A stretch of 64,000 bases of DNA from Thiorhodovibrio litoralis (GTDB lineage: Bacteria > Pseudomonadota > Gammaproteobacteria > Chromatiales > Chromatiaceae): assembly GCF_033954455.1 (NCBI RefSeq), contig NZ_CP121473.1, positions 2,218,501 through 2,282,500 on the forward strand. Reading direction: 5' to 3'. The position numbers and the translations under genes are program-made. The notes beneath the pieces are model-generated. The model was given only the letters and a program-made list of their open reading frames with translations, did no database searches and was not told the origin of the DNA. Positions 43,416-52,790 of this stretch are shown here, piece by piece. Within the stretch, counting starts at the first letter, position 1. The number at the start of each line of letters is the position of its first letter.

Positions 43416-44000
43416 ACCTCCATGGCCGGGGATCGCTACAACTACGGGGTCAAGAATCACTCCGTTAGCGTCTTCATCGACGAGGCCGCCGAGGTGATGA
43501 ATGATCCCTTTGTGCAATTACTCAACAAAGGTCGTGGCGCGGGGCTGCGGGTCACGGTCGCCACCCAGAGCTTCGCCGACTTCGCCGCGCGCACCGGCAG
43601 CCGCGACAAGGCCACCCAGGTGCTGGCGAATCTGAACAACCTCATCGCGCTCAGAGTCCTCGATGCCGAGACCCAGACCTACATCACCGACAGCCTGCCG
43701 AAGATCCGGCTCAAGACCATCATGCGCACCCAGGCGAGCAGCACCCAGTCGGACAATCCGTTGCTGTTCAGCGGCAATGCCGGGGAGCGCCTGATCGAGG
43801 AGGAGGGCGACCTGCTGCCGCCGGCGCTGCTCGGGCACTTGCCGAATCTGGAATACATCGGTCGGCTCGCTGGTGGGCGGATCATCAAGGGCCGGTTGCC
43901 GATTTTGGTCGCCGGCGGGATTGAAGACAACGCTGAGTCTGGGGCTGGCACTGAACTGATCTCCCAGCCAGCGATGAACAGTCAAGCCCATGGCCAGTGA
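43416..44000 (+). pseudogene. traD: traD 3' part (coupling protein)
   Basis: Continues TSMAGDRYNYGVKNHSVSV and holds Walker B VFIDEAAEVMND plus ATQSFADFAARTG and the C-terminal tail. Together with 40417-41709 it would make about 625 aa. Because Walker A and Walker B lie on opposite sides of the insertion, neither piece can be an active ATPase. It overlaps the DUF4400 gene by 11 bases. Confidence 0.88.
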
Positions 44001-44652
44001 ACGCGAAGCCCGCTCGGGCTGGCTGTGGGGCATCACAGTCGCGGTCATCCTCTTCGTCATGGAATTTATCCTGCTCTCTGCACTGGTGCCGACCGAGTGG
44101 TCGAGCCGGGTTCAGAAACAGGAAGCCGAATGGATGGAGCAAACCCTCGGTGCCAGGACCGCCCAAGCGATCTTCGAGCAATCAGAAGCCTGGTCCGAAC
44201 GACTGTTCATCCGCTCCGGACTGATGGCCGGGAGCTATGAGTTGCTCATACCCGATGACGTCAGCGTCGAGCGCGCTCCGGAATTGGGTAAGCTCGCCGA
44301 GAGCCCGGTCTGGCCATTGATCAAAGACCGCCTTGATGTGATCTGGCAGTCGCTGGACATCGCCGTGCAGCGCATCATTTTGCTACTCGCCTGGTGGCCC
44401 TTTCTCGCCTTTGCCCTGGTCGGGGGTATTCTGGACGGACTGCTGAGACGGCGCATTCGCCAATCCGGGTTTGACTACCCAAGCCCGCTTGCGCATCGGC
44501 TGGCCGTTGGAACACTGCTGTGGATTGGCGTGACCTTGTCGCTGGGGCTGTTGCTTCCGGTGCCGATTCCGGTGGTGGTGGTCCCCATGGTCGCCATCAG
44601 CATCGCGGCCGCGGTGGGGGCCATGGTGACGCAGACACAGAAACGTCTTTAA
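43990..44652 (+). CDS. DUF4400 inner-membrane protein of the ICE
   Basis: 220 aa with hydrophobic segments at about 11-33, 130-152, 170-188 and 190-210. DUF4400 proteins sit directly after traD in SXT/IncC and related ICEs (the TraJ-like position) and are thought to work with the coupling protein in the membrane. Position and topology fit; the sequence is intact. It marks the last recognisable transfer gene in this direction. Confidence 0.8.
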   Translation: MASEREARSGWLWGITVAVILFVMEFILLSALVPTEWSSRVQKQEAEWMEQTLGARTAQAIFEQSEAWSERLFIRSGLMAGSYELLIPDDVSVERAPELGKLAESPVWPLIKDRLDVIWQSLDIAVQRIILLLAWWPFLAFALVGGILDGLLRRRIRQSGFDYPSPLAHRLAVGTLLWIGVTLSLGLLLPVPIPVVVVPMVAISIAAAVGAMVTQTQKRL

Positions 44653-44667
44653 CTATCGTCAGGCCAT

Positions 44668-45273
44668 ATGAACCATGCAAGAATCCAATCCATGCGCCTG
44701 TTTGTCGCCGCGCCACTTCCAGGATTTCTGATCGAGGATTTGCAGGTCTTGCGACGGTCCTTGCAGTCCGCGGGGCTCAAAGCGCGCTGGGTGCCGCCAG
44801 ACAACATGCATTTGACGCTCAAATTCCTGGGTGAGGTCGGCTCACAACAGCTTCCCAGCCTGGGTGATACCATCCACGCGGCAGCGACCGGCATTCCTCC
44901 AATCACCCTGGTCGCCAAGGGGATCGGCGGTTTTCCGAATCTGCGCCACTGTCGCGTGCTTTGGGTCGGCCTGGATGGCGAGACCCAGCGATTGACTGCG
45001 CTCCAACAACGGTTAAGCGCGCAACTGCAATCCCTCGGGTTTCCGCGGGAGCGCCGGGCCTATCATCCGCATCTCACGTTGGCTCGGACACGAGCACCAC
45101 TAGACGCTCGGCACTGGGTTGAGCCATTCGCCGACTGGACATCGCAAACCATGACGATCGATCAGCTCGCGCTCTTTGCCAGCGAGCTCAAGCCCACGGG
45201 GGCTGAGTACCGGTGCCTGCACCGCGCGACGCTGACCGGCTCAATCCACCCTCGAGGTCACCCAGGAGACTGA
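44668..45273 (+). CDS. thpR: RNA 2',3'-cyclic phosphodiesterase ThpR
   Basis: 2H phosphoesterase family. Both catalytic HxTx motifs are present: NMHLTLKFLG (about 49-58) and PHLTLARTRA (about 133-142). ThpR opens 2',3'-cyclic phosphates on RNA ends and can ligate RNA in the reverse direction. ATG 44668 gives 201 aa; MRLFVAA at 44692 is an equally good start. It lies 15 bases after the DUF4400 gene but looks chromosomal. Confidence 0.88.
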   Translation: MNHARIQSMRLFVAAPLPGFLIEDLQVLRRSLQSAGLKARWVPPDNMHLTLKFLGEVGSQQLPSLGDTIHAAATGIPPITLVAKGIGGFPNLRHCRVLWVGLDGETQRLTALQQRLSAQLQSLGFPRERRAYHPHLTLARTRAPLDARHWVEPFADWTSQTMTIDQLALFASELKPTGAEYRCLHRATLTGSIHPRGHPGD

Positions 45274-45277
45274 CAAG

Positions 45278-45670
45278 ATGCGCCTGTTCACTGCTCTCAT
45301 GATCCTTGTTCTGGTTCCCGCCGCGAGCGGAGCACAGACGCAGGCCGACATCAACCAGACCGCCTGTGGCAAGTTTGAACAAGCCGACCAGACACTCAAT
45401 CGCGTCTACCAGCAAATCCGCCAGCGCTATCAAGGCGACAACGATTTCCTGAATAAGCTCAAGCGCTCCCAGCGCGCCTGGATTGCCTTTCGCGATGCCG
45501 AGTTGGAGGCGCTATACCCTGACGAAAACAAACAAATCAGCTATGGCAGCATCTACCCGATGTGTGTCTGTGGCGAGAAGTCGCGACTGACCCAGAACCG
45601 CATCGAGCAGCTAAGACGCTGGTTGGAGGTTGAAGAAGGCGATGGCTGTGCTGGTAGCCGACGGCCTTGA
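45278..45670 (+). CDS. Lysozyme-inhibitor LprI family (DUF1311) protein
   Basis: 130-aa exported protein. Signal peptide MRLFTALMILVLVPAASGAQ, then the DUF1311 pattern: DINQTACGKFEQADQTLNRV and KLKRSQRAWIAFRDAELEAL, with cysteines CVCG later. Periplasmic; some family members inhibit lysozyme. Four bases after thpR. Confidence 0.8.
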   Translation: MRLFTALMILVLVPAASGAQTQADINQTACGKFEQADQTLNRVYQQIRQRYQGDNDFLNKLKRSQRAWIAFRDAELEALYPDENKQISYGSIYPMCVCGEKSRLTQNRIEQLRRWLEVEEGDGCAGSRRP

Positions 45671-45751
45671 TGGGACAATTAGTAGGCATCTAGGATGGAG
45701 GAATCGGGTCACCCAGAGGCGGTAGCCGACGCAAATGCCGGGGCGATGTCA

Positions 45752-46153
45752 TCAAATCACCGCGCAACGATCGTCCTGGCAACGCTTCTTCCAGCGGCGC
45801 TGGGCAAACCAGGCATAGCCGCGTTCCATCACGGGGATCAAGCGCAGCCCGCGCGCCAAGGCGGCCAGCAGAGACCAACCGGGGAGCGCCGACCAGAGCA
45901 CGACAAAGGCTTCAGCGCCGGTGTGAATTTGTGAACCCTCAATCACATGAAACCGCGCCATGGCGGACTCGCGGGTGATGTCGAGCGACTCGCACGCGCT
46001 TGGGTCGCCATCAATGTCGATCCAGTCCAATGGCCGACGGGGCGTGAGGCGTTGATAGTGGGCGATCTCGCGTCGGCAGAGCGGACAGCCGCCATCGTAG
46101 AGGACGCGCAATGGCGAGTTGGAATTCTGCATGGATGTGTCTTGGTTGGGCAT
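45752..46153 (-). CDS. DCC-family thiol-disulfide oxidoreductase (DUF393)
   Basis: 133 aa. The redox motif YDGGCPLCRREI (about 19-30) gives the family its name. WFAQRRWKKRC near the end is also typical. Start ATG 46153 is chosen; ATG 46132 is possible. Substrate unknown. Confidence 0.85.
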   Translation of the reverse strand: MPNQDTSMQNSNSPLRVLYDGGCPLCRREIAHYQRLTPRRPLDWIDIDGDPSACESLDITRESAMARFHVIEGSQIHTGAEAFVVLWSALPGWSLLAALARGLRLIPVMERGYAWFAQRRWKKRCQDDRCAVI

Positions 46154-46237
46154 TGGCAGAACGCCGTGTCGGGTTTGAGATTCATTCAAGTTTGGGCCAA
46201 CCGGGCGCGCGTCCAAGGGGAATCGTTCGGGTCTGTC

Positions 46238-46852
46238 TTACGCTGACGTCGCATCGGCGAGTGGCTTGCGGGCCACTAGGTCGATCAATGCCGCCTGGCC
46301 GACATGGCCGGTGCCTTCACGTAACTCACTCTGGTATTCCCCGAGCCGCAGAATCTCAAGCTCGGCGAAGGCGGCGCGCAGGAGTTCTGGCGTGTAGAGC
46401 AGCTCGGCACAGGGCGGGCCGCCACTGTGAAAGGCCAGCTGCGCCGGAGTGAAGCCATGCAGCAGGAGCAGGCCACCCGGTGCCAGGGTGCGTTGAATCC
46501 CGGCGAAGATCGCGGCTCTGAGCGCGGGCTCGGCGAATTGAATGAAAATTGCCACCACAACATCATAGCGCGCGGGCGCCCATGTCCAATCGCGCAGGTC
46601 GGCCTGATGGAAATCCACCGCCACTCCACTCGCCGCCGCGAGCTTGCGTGCCTTGGTTAGGGCCACCCCGGAGCTGTCCATGGCGGTGACCTCGAGCCCG
46701 AGCGTAGCGAGATGCACCGCATGGCGCCCCTCGCCATCGGCAACGACCAAAGCTCGCTGTCCGGGGCGCAGGCGCTCCGTCTGGGCCGCGAGAAACTGGC
46801 TCGGCTCGGTGCCGTAGAGATAGTCTTCACGGTCGAAGCGTTGGTCCCACAT
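46238..46852 (-). CDS. Class I SAM-dependent methyltransferase
   Basis: 204 aa. The N-terminus (MWDQRFDREDYLYGTEPSQF) is the family's usual opening. Motif I is VVADGEGRHAVHLATLG (about 37-53), followed by VTAMDSSGVAL (acidic residue for SAM ribose), QADLRDW and YDVVVAIFIQF. TehB-like/thiopurine-like group; substrate not evident. Confidence 0.85.
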   Translation of the reverse strand: MWDQRFDREDYLYGTEPSQFLAAQTERLRPGQRALVVADGEGRHAVHLATLGLEVTAMDSSGVALTKARKLAAASGVAVDFHQADLRDWTWAPARYDVVVAIFIQFAEPALRAAIFAGIQRTLAPGGLLLLHGFTPAQLAFHSGGPPCAELLYTPELLRAAFAELEILRLGEYQSELREGTGHVGQAALIDLVARKPLADATSA

Positions 46853-46940
46853 AGATGGTTTCCGGTGGAGGATTTCAGTTCAGGCGAGACGGTGGATTCT
46901 TGAGTCGCGAAAGGCGCATCCATGGTGCGACCGGCCGCGA

Positions 46941-47183
46941 TTAGAACACGATTCTCAGCGCCAGATAGGGTGCGATGGTGAATACAATGGTCGCGATCTT
47001 GAACTGCGCCAGATACTGGAAGTAAGCGCGGCCCAGGTCCTGTGCATCGAGGCCGAACAACCAGTTGTGAAGGCGCGCGATGGGCTCGCGCAGACTCAGC
47101 AATGCGATCGTGGACACCAGCAGAAAGACGATATTGATGATCGCCGCCCAACCGAAAAGCGCCGTGAGTTGTTCAGTGGTCAT
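46941..47183 (-). CDS. Small membrane protein (DUF6868-like)
   Basis: 80 aa from ATG 47183. Two hydrophobic helices (about 9-28 and 58-78) flank LREPIARLHNWLFGLDAQDL, a pattern of a small conserved inner-membrane family. Function unknown. Confidence 0.7.
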   Translation of the reverse strand: MTTEQLTALFGWAAIINIVFLLVSTIALLSLREPIARLHNWLFGLDAQDLGRAYFQYLAQFKIATIVFTIAPYLALRIVF

Positions 47184-47242
47184 GGTCTCTGTTCTCCAAT
47201 CCGAATGCCATGTGTCATTCCTGTCAGAAGGTGGCCCATCTG

Positions 47243-47956
47243 TCAATTGGCCGGTTCCGGCAGGAAGGACAGGTCCATGGCATACCGATTGGGACGCTCG
47301 GGATCGATCAACACCGTCACATGGCTGCGATTGAGGTAATCGGTTGGGTCGAACCAAACGGGCTCGCTGGTAAAGACATGAACCTTGCCAGTGCGCGGGT
47401 TCTGCCATTGGGTTGTGATGCGATAGGCATGCCGACCACGGGCGCTGAACCGGCTATCCTGATGGACGTCCGTGACGGTTGTCTGCACCGGCTTGCCGGT
47501 ATGGTGCAGCCGCGCTCGCCGGCGCCGACTGAGCACCAAGGGTAAGCTGAAGCCGAGTCCGATCAGCAAGAAAAGGCTACCGAGGCCACCGAGCAGGATC
47601 TCCGTAAACCACAGCTGTAGCACACTGCGAAGCGTGGCTTTGTGCGGATCATCGGGCGGATACAGCACCTCGACTGTTTCGCCCGGGCGATGACTCGGCG
47701 GGTTGCTTCCCACCGATGCGACGAACTCAATGGTCGTCCCTTGGCGATCCTGAAAACGAACCACCGGGCGGTAGGTGCTGCCCCCGCCGGAACTTGAACC
47801 GGACTGGCTGGAACGGGTCAGCTCAACCACGGTGCCGGTCGTGGACAGTGCTGTGTCGATGAATCCCGTCGTGCGGTCATAGGCGAATGCCGCGATAGCC
47901 AGCAGTACCAAGCCGATGAGCGCAAATAGGATGCTGATCGATCCGAACATTTTCAT
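47243..47956 (-). CDS. DUF3592 membrane protein
   Basis: 237 aa from ATG 47956, which overlaps the stop of the upstream PLA2-like gene (ATGA). A transmembrane helix at about 8-27, an extracytoplasmic DUF3592 domain (TTGTVVELTRS, YRPVVRFQDRQG, GETVEVLYPPDDPHKATL), a second helix pair at about 118-140, and a second DUF3592-like repeat (VHVFTSEPVWFDPTDYL, VTVLIDPERPNRYAMDL) are visible. Role unknown. Confidence 0.8.
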   Translation of the reverse strand: MKMFGSISILFALIGLVLLAIAAFAYDRTTGFIDTALSTTGTVVELTRSSQSGSSSGGGSTYRPVVRFQDRQGTTIEFVASVGSNPPSHRPGETVEVLYPPDDPHKATLRSVLQLWFTEILLGGLGSLFLLIGLGFSLPLVLSRRRRARLHHTGKPVQTTVTDVHQDSRFSARGRHAYRITTQWQNPRTGKVHVFTSEPVWFDPTDYLNRSHVTVLIDPERPNRYAMDLSFLPEPAN

Positions 47957-48621
47957 GGTGGCATCGTCCTCTGGTGCTGATGGTCTAGAAGCGAGCTTGG
48001 CGGCGGCAAGATCCCGCAGTCTGGCAGCCCAAAACCCCAGCGCCACGGCAGACCGGTGCAGGGACCCCCGCCCAAGCGCACCGAGCGGTACATCAGATCA
48101 GCGATCAGCGCATACAGCTGCTCAACCTGCTCATGCCGCAACCCATAATGCGCCTCCAGTGCGGCTGCTCGCTGCGAGACCGTCTCGATCACACACTCGC
48201 GCAGCACCTGATCCGCGCGCAACCGCGCATCAAAACTCGCCTGCGCGCTGGGCTCCTCCAGCCCACCGGCATGATAGGCCCGATCATGCGCGATGCAGCA
48301 AGACTCCCATGGCGGGTGATCATCATGGATGGCGCGAAAGGCCGGCAACCACCGCGAGAGCTGTGTCCAAAGCGCGGAGAGGCCACCACTGCAGCCGTCA
48401 CTGACAAAAGGCTGCAGGTGATCCTGGCGAAACGTCTCGTGCCGTCTGAGACGCTCGTGTTGGGCCAATTCCCAGGCTTGTTCCAGCTTGGACTGGGCGG
48501 CATCCAGATCCGAATCGGCCAGCACCCCGGTCGGCCCGTTGGAGGCAAGGACCAAACAGGTCAATAACGCTGCCGCGAGACGACCGCGAGCTGTGCCTCG
48601 GCCAGTTCGCATCGCGATCAT
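47953..48621 (-). CDS. Exported phospholipase A2-like protein
   Basis: 222 aa. Signal-type segment (LAAALLTCLVLASNGPTG, about 15-32), then a helical region and the motif DGCSGGLSALWTQL followed by ESCCIAHDRAYHAGG (about 107-121). The Cys-Cys-x-x-His-Asp arrangement matches the catalytic His-Asp of secreted PLA2 folds. Conserved Cys elsewhere (ECVIET, GPCTGLP, PDCGILP) suit disulfides. It may act on envelope lipids. A second, unrelated-length PLA2-like gene is at 51218. Confidence 0.65.
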   Translation of the reverse strand: MIAMRTGRGTARGRLAAALLTCLVLASNGPTGVLADSDLDAAQSKLEQAWELAQHERLRRHETFRQDHLQPFVSDGCSGGLSALWTQLSRWLPAFRAIHDDHPPWESCCIAHDRAYHAGGLEEPSAQASFDARLRADQVLRECVIETVSQRAAALEAHYGLRHEQVEQLYALIADLMYRSVRLGGGPCTGLPWRWGFGLPDCGILPPPSSLLDHQHQRTMPP

Positions 48622-48640
48622 GACTGAAGCGCCGGGACCT

Positions 48641-49114
48641 TCAGAACAGTGGTCGATGCGACCGGCGGATCATCAGCCCGCCGAGCAGGGCGCCGGCTGG
48701 AATGGTCACCCAGCCAAACAGGAACAAGCTCCAACCGCTGAAGACCGCCGCGCCCGCGAGTGCCTGGAAAGGGTTCATCGGCGGCTCGCCCAGGGAACTG
48801 GTGGTGCCGAACCACAGATAATCCAGATTTGCGCTCACGATCATCAGGTACCAGCACAGGTAATGCGCCAGAGTGCCAGCCAGTGCGCCGGTTAGAATGC
48901 CGGCGCGGCGGCGCAAGGCTTTCCGACGCTCGATCAGCCAGTACCACAAGCCAAACCCGGTCAGAAAGGCCGCCAAGGCCGCACAAATTGGCAGCCGCTG
49001 CCAGCCCTCGCCAATGGCGGAATGCACCGCGTAACCGCCGACCACCAGACCAACGAGCGCGCACAGCAGCCCGAAACGCAGCGCGCCTCGGGTATAGGGT
49101 TCAACCGTCGTCAT
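48641..49114 (-). CDS. Membrane protein of unknown function
   Basis: 157 aa from ATG 49114, which overlaps the HD-hydrolase stop (TGATG). Four hydrophobic helices (about 10-30, 40-58, 68-90 and 112-145). The gene order HD hydrolase, membrane protein, PLA2-like protein, DUF3592 suggests one operon. Confidence 0.65.
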   Translation of the reverse strand: MTTVEPYTRGALRFGLLCALVGLVVGGYAVHSAIGEGWQRLPICAALAAFLTGFGLWYWLIERRKALRRRAGILTGALAGTLAHYLCWYLMIVSANLDYLWFGTTSSLGEPPMNPFQALAGAAVFSGWSLFLFGWVTIPAGALLGGLMIRRSHRPLF

Positions 49115-49656
49115 CACGCCTGGGGTTCCAGTGTGTCGCGCGCCTCCGGGAGGGTCGCATCCCAGCAGGCATCGAGCGCGGCGTTGACGCCCCGGCAATT
49201 CCGCACAACCTGTTCGGCCCAGTCCAGGTATTCGAGCTTGCGGGTCAGCGGCCAGTCAGCCGGCGGATCGGCGAGAAGATCGCGGAGATTGGCGATCTTG
49301 TCGGCGATCTTCAGTTGCTTGGCGGCGTCAGAGGCCAGCGCGGCATGCTCGATTTGCAGCGCCTTGCGCCGTTGTTTCGGCAGCGACTTGTCGTCCGTGA
49401 CCTCCGCCACCAGTGCGCTGACCGTCGGCCCGAAGGTCTGTTCCAGCTCGGCCAGGCTGGTATCCGTGTCTTCGACCGTGTCGTGCAGTAGGGCTGCGGC
49501 AAGCAGTTCGGGGTGCGTCACCCCACCAATCGATGATAGCGTCCAGGCAACCGCCAGGGGGTGGTTGATATAGGGCGAGGCCGCCGCGTCCTTGCGCCGC
49601 TGATGGCGGTGCTTGTCTGCGGCGAAGTGCGCGGCGTGAAGGAGTAGGGCGTTCAT
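49114..49656 (-). CDS. HD domain (p)ppGpp hydrolase-like protein (MESH1/SpoT type)
   Basis: 180 aa from ATG 49656. It has HRHQRRKDAAASPYINHPLA (about 17-36) and ALLHDTVEDTDTSLAELEQTFG (about 55-76), the metal-binding HD of the RelA/SpoT hydrolase domain, then VTDDKSLPKQRRKALQIEHA and KIADKIANLRDLL. There is no synthetase or TGS domain, so it is a stand-alone hydrolase. Confidence 0.88.
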   Translation of the reverse strand: MNALLLHAAHFAADKHRHQRRKDAAASPYINHPLAVAWTLSSIGGVTHPELLAAALLHDTVEDTDTSLAELEQTFGPTVSALVAEVTDDKSLPKQRRKALQIEHAALASDAAKQLKIADKIANLRDLLADPPADWPLTRKLEYLDWAEQVVRNCRGVNAALDACWDATLPEARDTLEPQA

Positions 49657-49831
49657 GTCATGACTCACTCGTGATGCACTGTGTTGGCCTGAAGCACGAG
49701 ACGCTGCCGCCGGAGCGTTCAAGCCGCGGGCTGAAGTCTCCACGCCATGGCTGATCGGCTTGGACAAGCAGGTCCGTTTGCACGCGGACCCTAATCCCAG
49801 GCACCCAGCATGAGGGGTGCTGATGACGCGG

Positions 49832-51031
49832 CTAGCCCGCCTGCAATTGCTTGCGAACAAAACCATCGGTCCCCGTGCTGGCCGTGAGGTCGTCCAGAAA
49901 GGCCCGGACAGGCTCAGACTTCCCGGTGCGCTCGGCCGTTTCGATCGCGAAGCGGCGCGCCTGCCAGACATCGGATGCCGTGAGCTCATAATACCGGCCG
50001 GCCGCCATCCAGCGCAGCGCCGCCAGAGCGGCCTGCAAGGCAAAGGTTGGGTTGGCGTCCTGATAATCCCGTGCCGCGCGCAGCAGGGTGCCGATGTCCA
50101 CTGGCGAGCGTTCCGCCAGTTCGGCGGCCAGCTCCAGGAATCCCAGAGTCTTTGCAGTGGCGAACCAACGACCCGGTTCCGACGGATTGGCGGCAATCAG
50201 ATCATTCAGAATCATCCGCGGGTCATTGTCGGGGTATTTCTTGATCAGCGCCCGACAGGTCGCGAGGTGAGTCGTGCCCTGATTGGCTTGCAGCGCGAAG
50301 CACGCATAGGCTTCCTCGCTTCGACCGGCATCAAGCAACAGGGCCTCGCAGGCCTGCGCGATGGCGATGGGGCTGTTGTTGAGTCCATGGGAAGCCTGGG
50401 CGTAGTCAATGGCCGCATCCGTGCGTCCCATCGCCGCCAAGGCCTGCACCCCGAAGCGCCGATATCCCCAGATCAGATAGGGCGCCGTGTCGATCAGCGC
50501 CAAGAGTTCCTCATACCGCTGCGCGGTGAGCAGGCAGCTCAGACAGGCTGGCGTCCATTTGCAATAGCCACCTGGCGACTGCCAGCTGCCCCGCACCAGC
50601 GACAGGGTTTCATCGGCGAAGCGCGACGCGCGTTCCGGGGTGCGACACAGCTCGCCCCAGCGCTCGGCGACTTCCCACAGGTAGTCCACCCCGTCATCGT
50701 CGACCGCCTGCTGCAAGCGCTCCAGCCAATGTTCGTTCTGGATGGCATCGACCGGCGCCGCCAGCACGATATCGATCAGGGCATGGACTGTTTTTCCCGC
50801 CGCTGTTCCCAAGGCACCCGATGAGGTGTCGACCTGCGCGAGCGCCGGCCACAGCTTCTCCATCAGCAGAATGGCACCGTCAGCCCCAAGCAACGGGTCC
50901 GTGCGCGCCACTTTCTTGATCTCGGTGATCGCCTGCTTAAGCCGCTCGCAGGCGAGCTTCGAGCCCTTCCAGCCGAAAGCATTGGCGCGAAAGCGCGAGC
51001 GAAATTGCCAGGGGTGCTTTGGTTTGGACAT
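49832..51031 (-). CDS. Conserved TPR-like hypothetical protein
   Basis: 399 aa, all-helical, with tetratricopeptide-like repeats in the middle (YEELLALIDTAPYLIWGYRR, GRTDAAIDYAQASHGL, GRSEEAYACFALQANQG). The N-terminus (MSKPKHPWQFRSRFRANAFG) opens a recurrent uncharacterised bacterial family. ATG 51031 has the conserved start. Confidence 0.7.
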   Translation of the reverse strand: MSKPKHPWQFRSRFRANAFGWKGSKLACERLKQAITEIKKVARTDPLLGADGAILLMEKLWPALAQVDTSSGALGTAAGKTVHALIDIVLAAPVDAIQNEHWLERLQQAVDDDGVDYLWEVAERWGELCRTPERASRFADETLSLVRGSWQSPGGYCKWTPACLSCLLTAQRYEELLALIDTAPYLIWGYRRFGVQALAAMGRTDAAIDYAQASHGLNNSPIAIAQACEALLLDAGRSEEAYACFALQANQGTTHLATCRALIKKYPDNDPRMILNDLIAANPSEPGRWFATAKTLGFLELAAELAERSPVDIGTLLRAARDYQDANPTFALQAALAALRWMAAGRYYELTASDVWQARRFAIETAERTGKSEPVRAFLDDLTASTGTDGFVRKQLQAG

Positions 51032-51217
51032 AGAACCAGGCTCCGATGCGTTGATGATGTCCTCTGTTGATCGATTGGGGACTTTGGCAATGATGGCTTG
51101 CCCGATGCCGCCCCGGAAAGAGCGCATTGCGATTCTTTGGTTGATCGCGTCGATGAGATCGAGGGAACGCGAGTGCTACACTCTCGCACAGTCTTGATCC
51201 AAGCGCGGAGGGGTTCG

Positions 51218-51616
51218 ATGATCCGACAGACAATTGTGGTTGTATTGATGGCTATGAGTCTTGCCGGCGGCAGCGAGAGGGTTCTGGCCTTCAAATGCAT
51301 GCCCATCTATGGCAACTGGTGTGGGATCGATTGGCCCCAAGCCGGCCATGTTCCGCCACCGATCGACCCCTTCGACGCGGCCTGCATGCGTCACGATCTT
51401 TGCACCGCCGGTTCTGGTTTCGATATTGCCTGCGACCGCGCCTTTGTGGGTGAATTGCATGCGCTGGCGGTGCGGCACGGCGGTCTGCCGCGTCCGCTGC
51501 AATGGGCCGAGCTTGTTATCCGCCTCAAGGCCGGTGGATCCCCGTCCGGGATGCCGGTGCCCTCGCCCTGGGATGTCATGGGTTTGGCATCCAGCCTGGC
51601 CACCCCCTGCTGGTGA
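51218..51616 (+). CDS. Exported PLA2-like small protein
   Basis: 132 aa from ATG 51218 (GGAGGGG upstream). Signal peptide IRQTIVVVLMAMSLAGGS, then YGNWCGIDWPQAGHVPPPID and DAACMRHDLCTAGSGFDIAC, which is the Trp-Cys-Gly then Cys-x-x-His-Asp-x-Cys pattern of secreted phospholipase A2. Similar to the larger PLA2-like gene at 47953. Divergent from the TPR-like gene. Confidence 0.65.
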   Translation: MIRQTIVVVLMAMSLAGGSERVLAFKCMPIYGNWCGIDWPQAGHVPPPIDPFDAACMRHDLCTAGSGFDIACDRAFVGELHALAVRHGGLPRPLQWAELVIRLKAGGSPSGMPVPSPWDVMGLASSLATPCW

Positions 51617-51650
51617 GGGCCTTTGCTCTGCCGGCGGAGACCTGCCTGCC

Positions 51651-52790
51651 TCACCTCCGCGCACCCAGCCAATAGCAACAACCGCCCAGCAAACCGCTCA
51701 CCCCCATGCCAACCAAGAGCGGCGTGGCGCTGCCGTTGTGCAACAGACTGATTAGCGAGCCGCTGAGTGCGCCCACTGCGAAGCGAACCGCACCGCCGAA
51801 GGCCGAGGCGGTGCCGGCCAGCGCGGCGAAATCTGCCATGAATCCGGCCATGGCATTGCCCATGATCAGTGCTGTCATGCCAAGATAAGCACCGGTCAAG
51901 GGCGCGATGAGCCACAGGCTTGGGTCGGGCACTTCAGTTAACCCCAGCATCAGCACGGCAACGAAGACCTGGACGCCAAGCCCAACGCGCAGCAGCCGTT
52001 CGGCGCCAAAGCGCGGAATCAGACGGGCGTTTAGGAGCGAGACCACCAGCGCCGCCGCCACATTGGCACCGAACAAGGGGCCGAAGATCTGTGGCGAGAT
52101 GCCATGCAGCTCGATATAGACGAAGGGTCTCGCCATCCACAAACGCCATCAGCCCCGCGAAGCTGGCCGAGACCGTGCCCAGATAAGCCAGCGCTCGCCG
52201 GTGGCCAAGAATGCGCCCATAGTGGCGCAATTGGGCGCCTAGACGTGGCTGCCGCCGTTGCGCTGGAAGGGTTTCAGGAATAACCCGGGTGAATAGCAAC
52301 GCCGTGGCCAGAGTAATAACAAGGAGGGTTGCGAACACCCAGTGCCAGGAGCCCAGCAAGAGCACCAGCCCGCCGAGACTCGGTGCGATCAGTGGTGCCA
52401 GTCCCATGACCAACATCACCAGGGTCATCACCCGAGCATAGTCATCATCCGCGAAGCGGTCTCGAACCAAGGCCGGAATCGTCACGGCAATGGCGGCGCC
52501 GCCAATGGCTTGCAGACAGCGCCAGAGCAGCAGCAAGCTGATCGACGGGGCCAGTGCGCAGCCCAGCGCGCCGAGGGCGAAGACCAGCAAACCTCCGCCG
52601 ATCAGCGGTCGGCGCCCGTGCACATCCGATAACGGCCCAAAGAATAACTGTGCGCTGGCGAAGCACCCAAGATACAGCGTCACACTCAACTGCGCCAGAC
52701 GGATATCGCTGTCCAGATCGCGCGCAAGCGTCGGCAAGCTCGGCAGGTAAAGATCGATCGCGAAGGGCGTCAGCGCCGCCAGCGTTCGTC
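51651..52790 (-). pseudogene. Broken Bcr/CflA-type multidrug efflux transporter (MFS)
   Basis: The 5' part reads TLAALTPFAIDLYLPSLPTL then GCFASAQLFFGPLSDVHGRR (MFS motif A), but has no in-frame start: a TGA lies just upstream. Near 52130 the reading frame shifts, so GLMAFVDGE continues as PFVYIELHGISPQIFGPLFG in another frame. All twelve helices can be traced across the two frames. Two lesions make it a pseudogene unless the frameshift is an assembly error. Confidence 0.75.

Noticed and set aside
46658-47151. Minus-strand open frame overlapping the methyltransferase start and the gap upstream
   Set aside because: It reads the methyltransferase N-terminus out of frame and has no recognisable domain.
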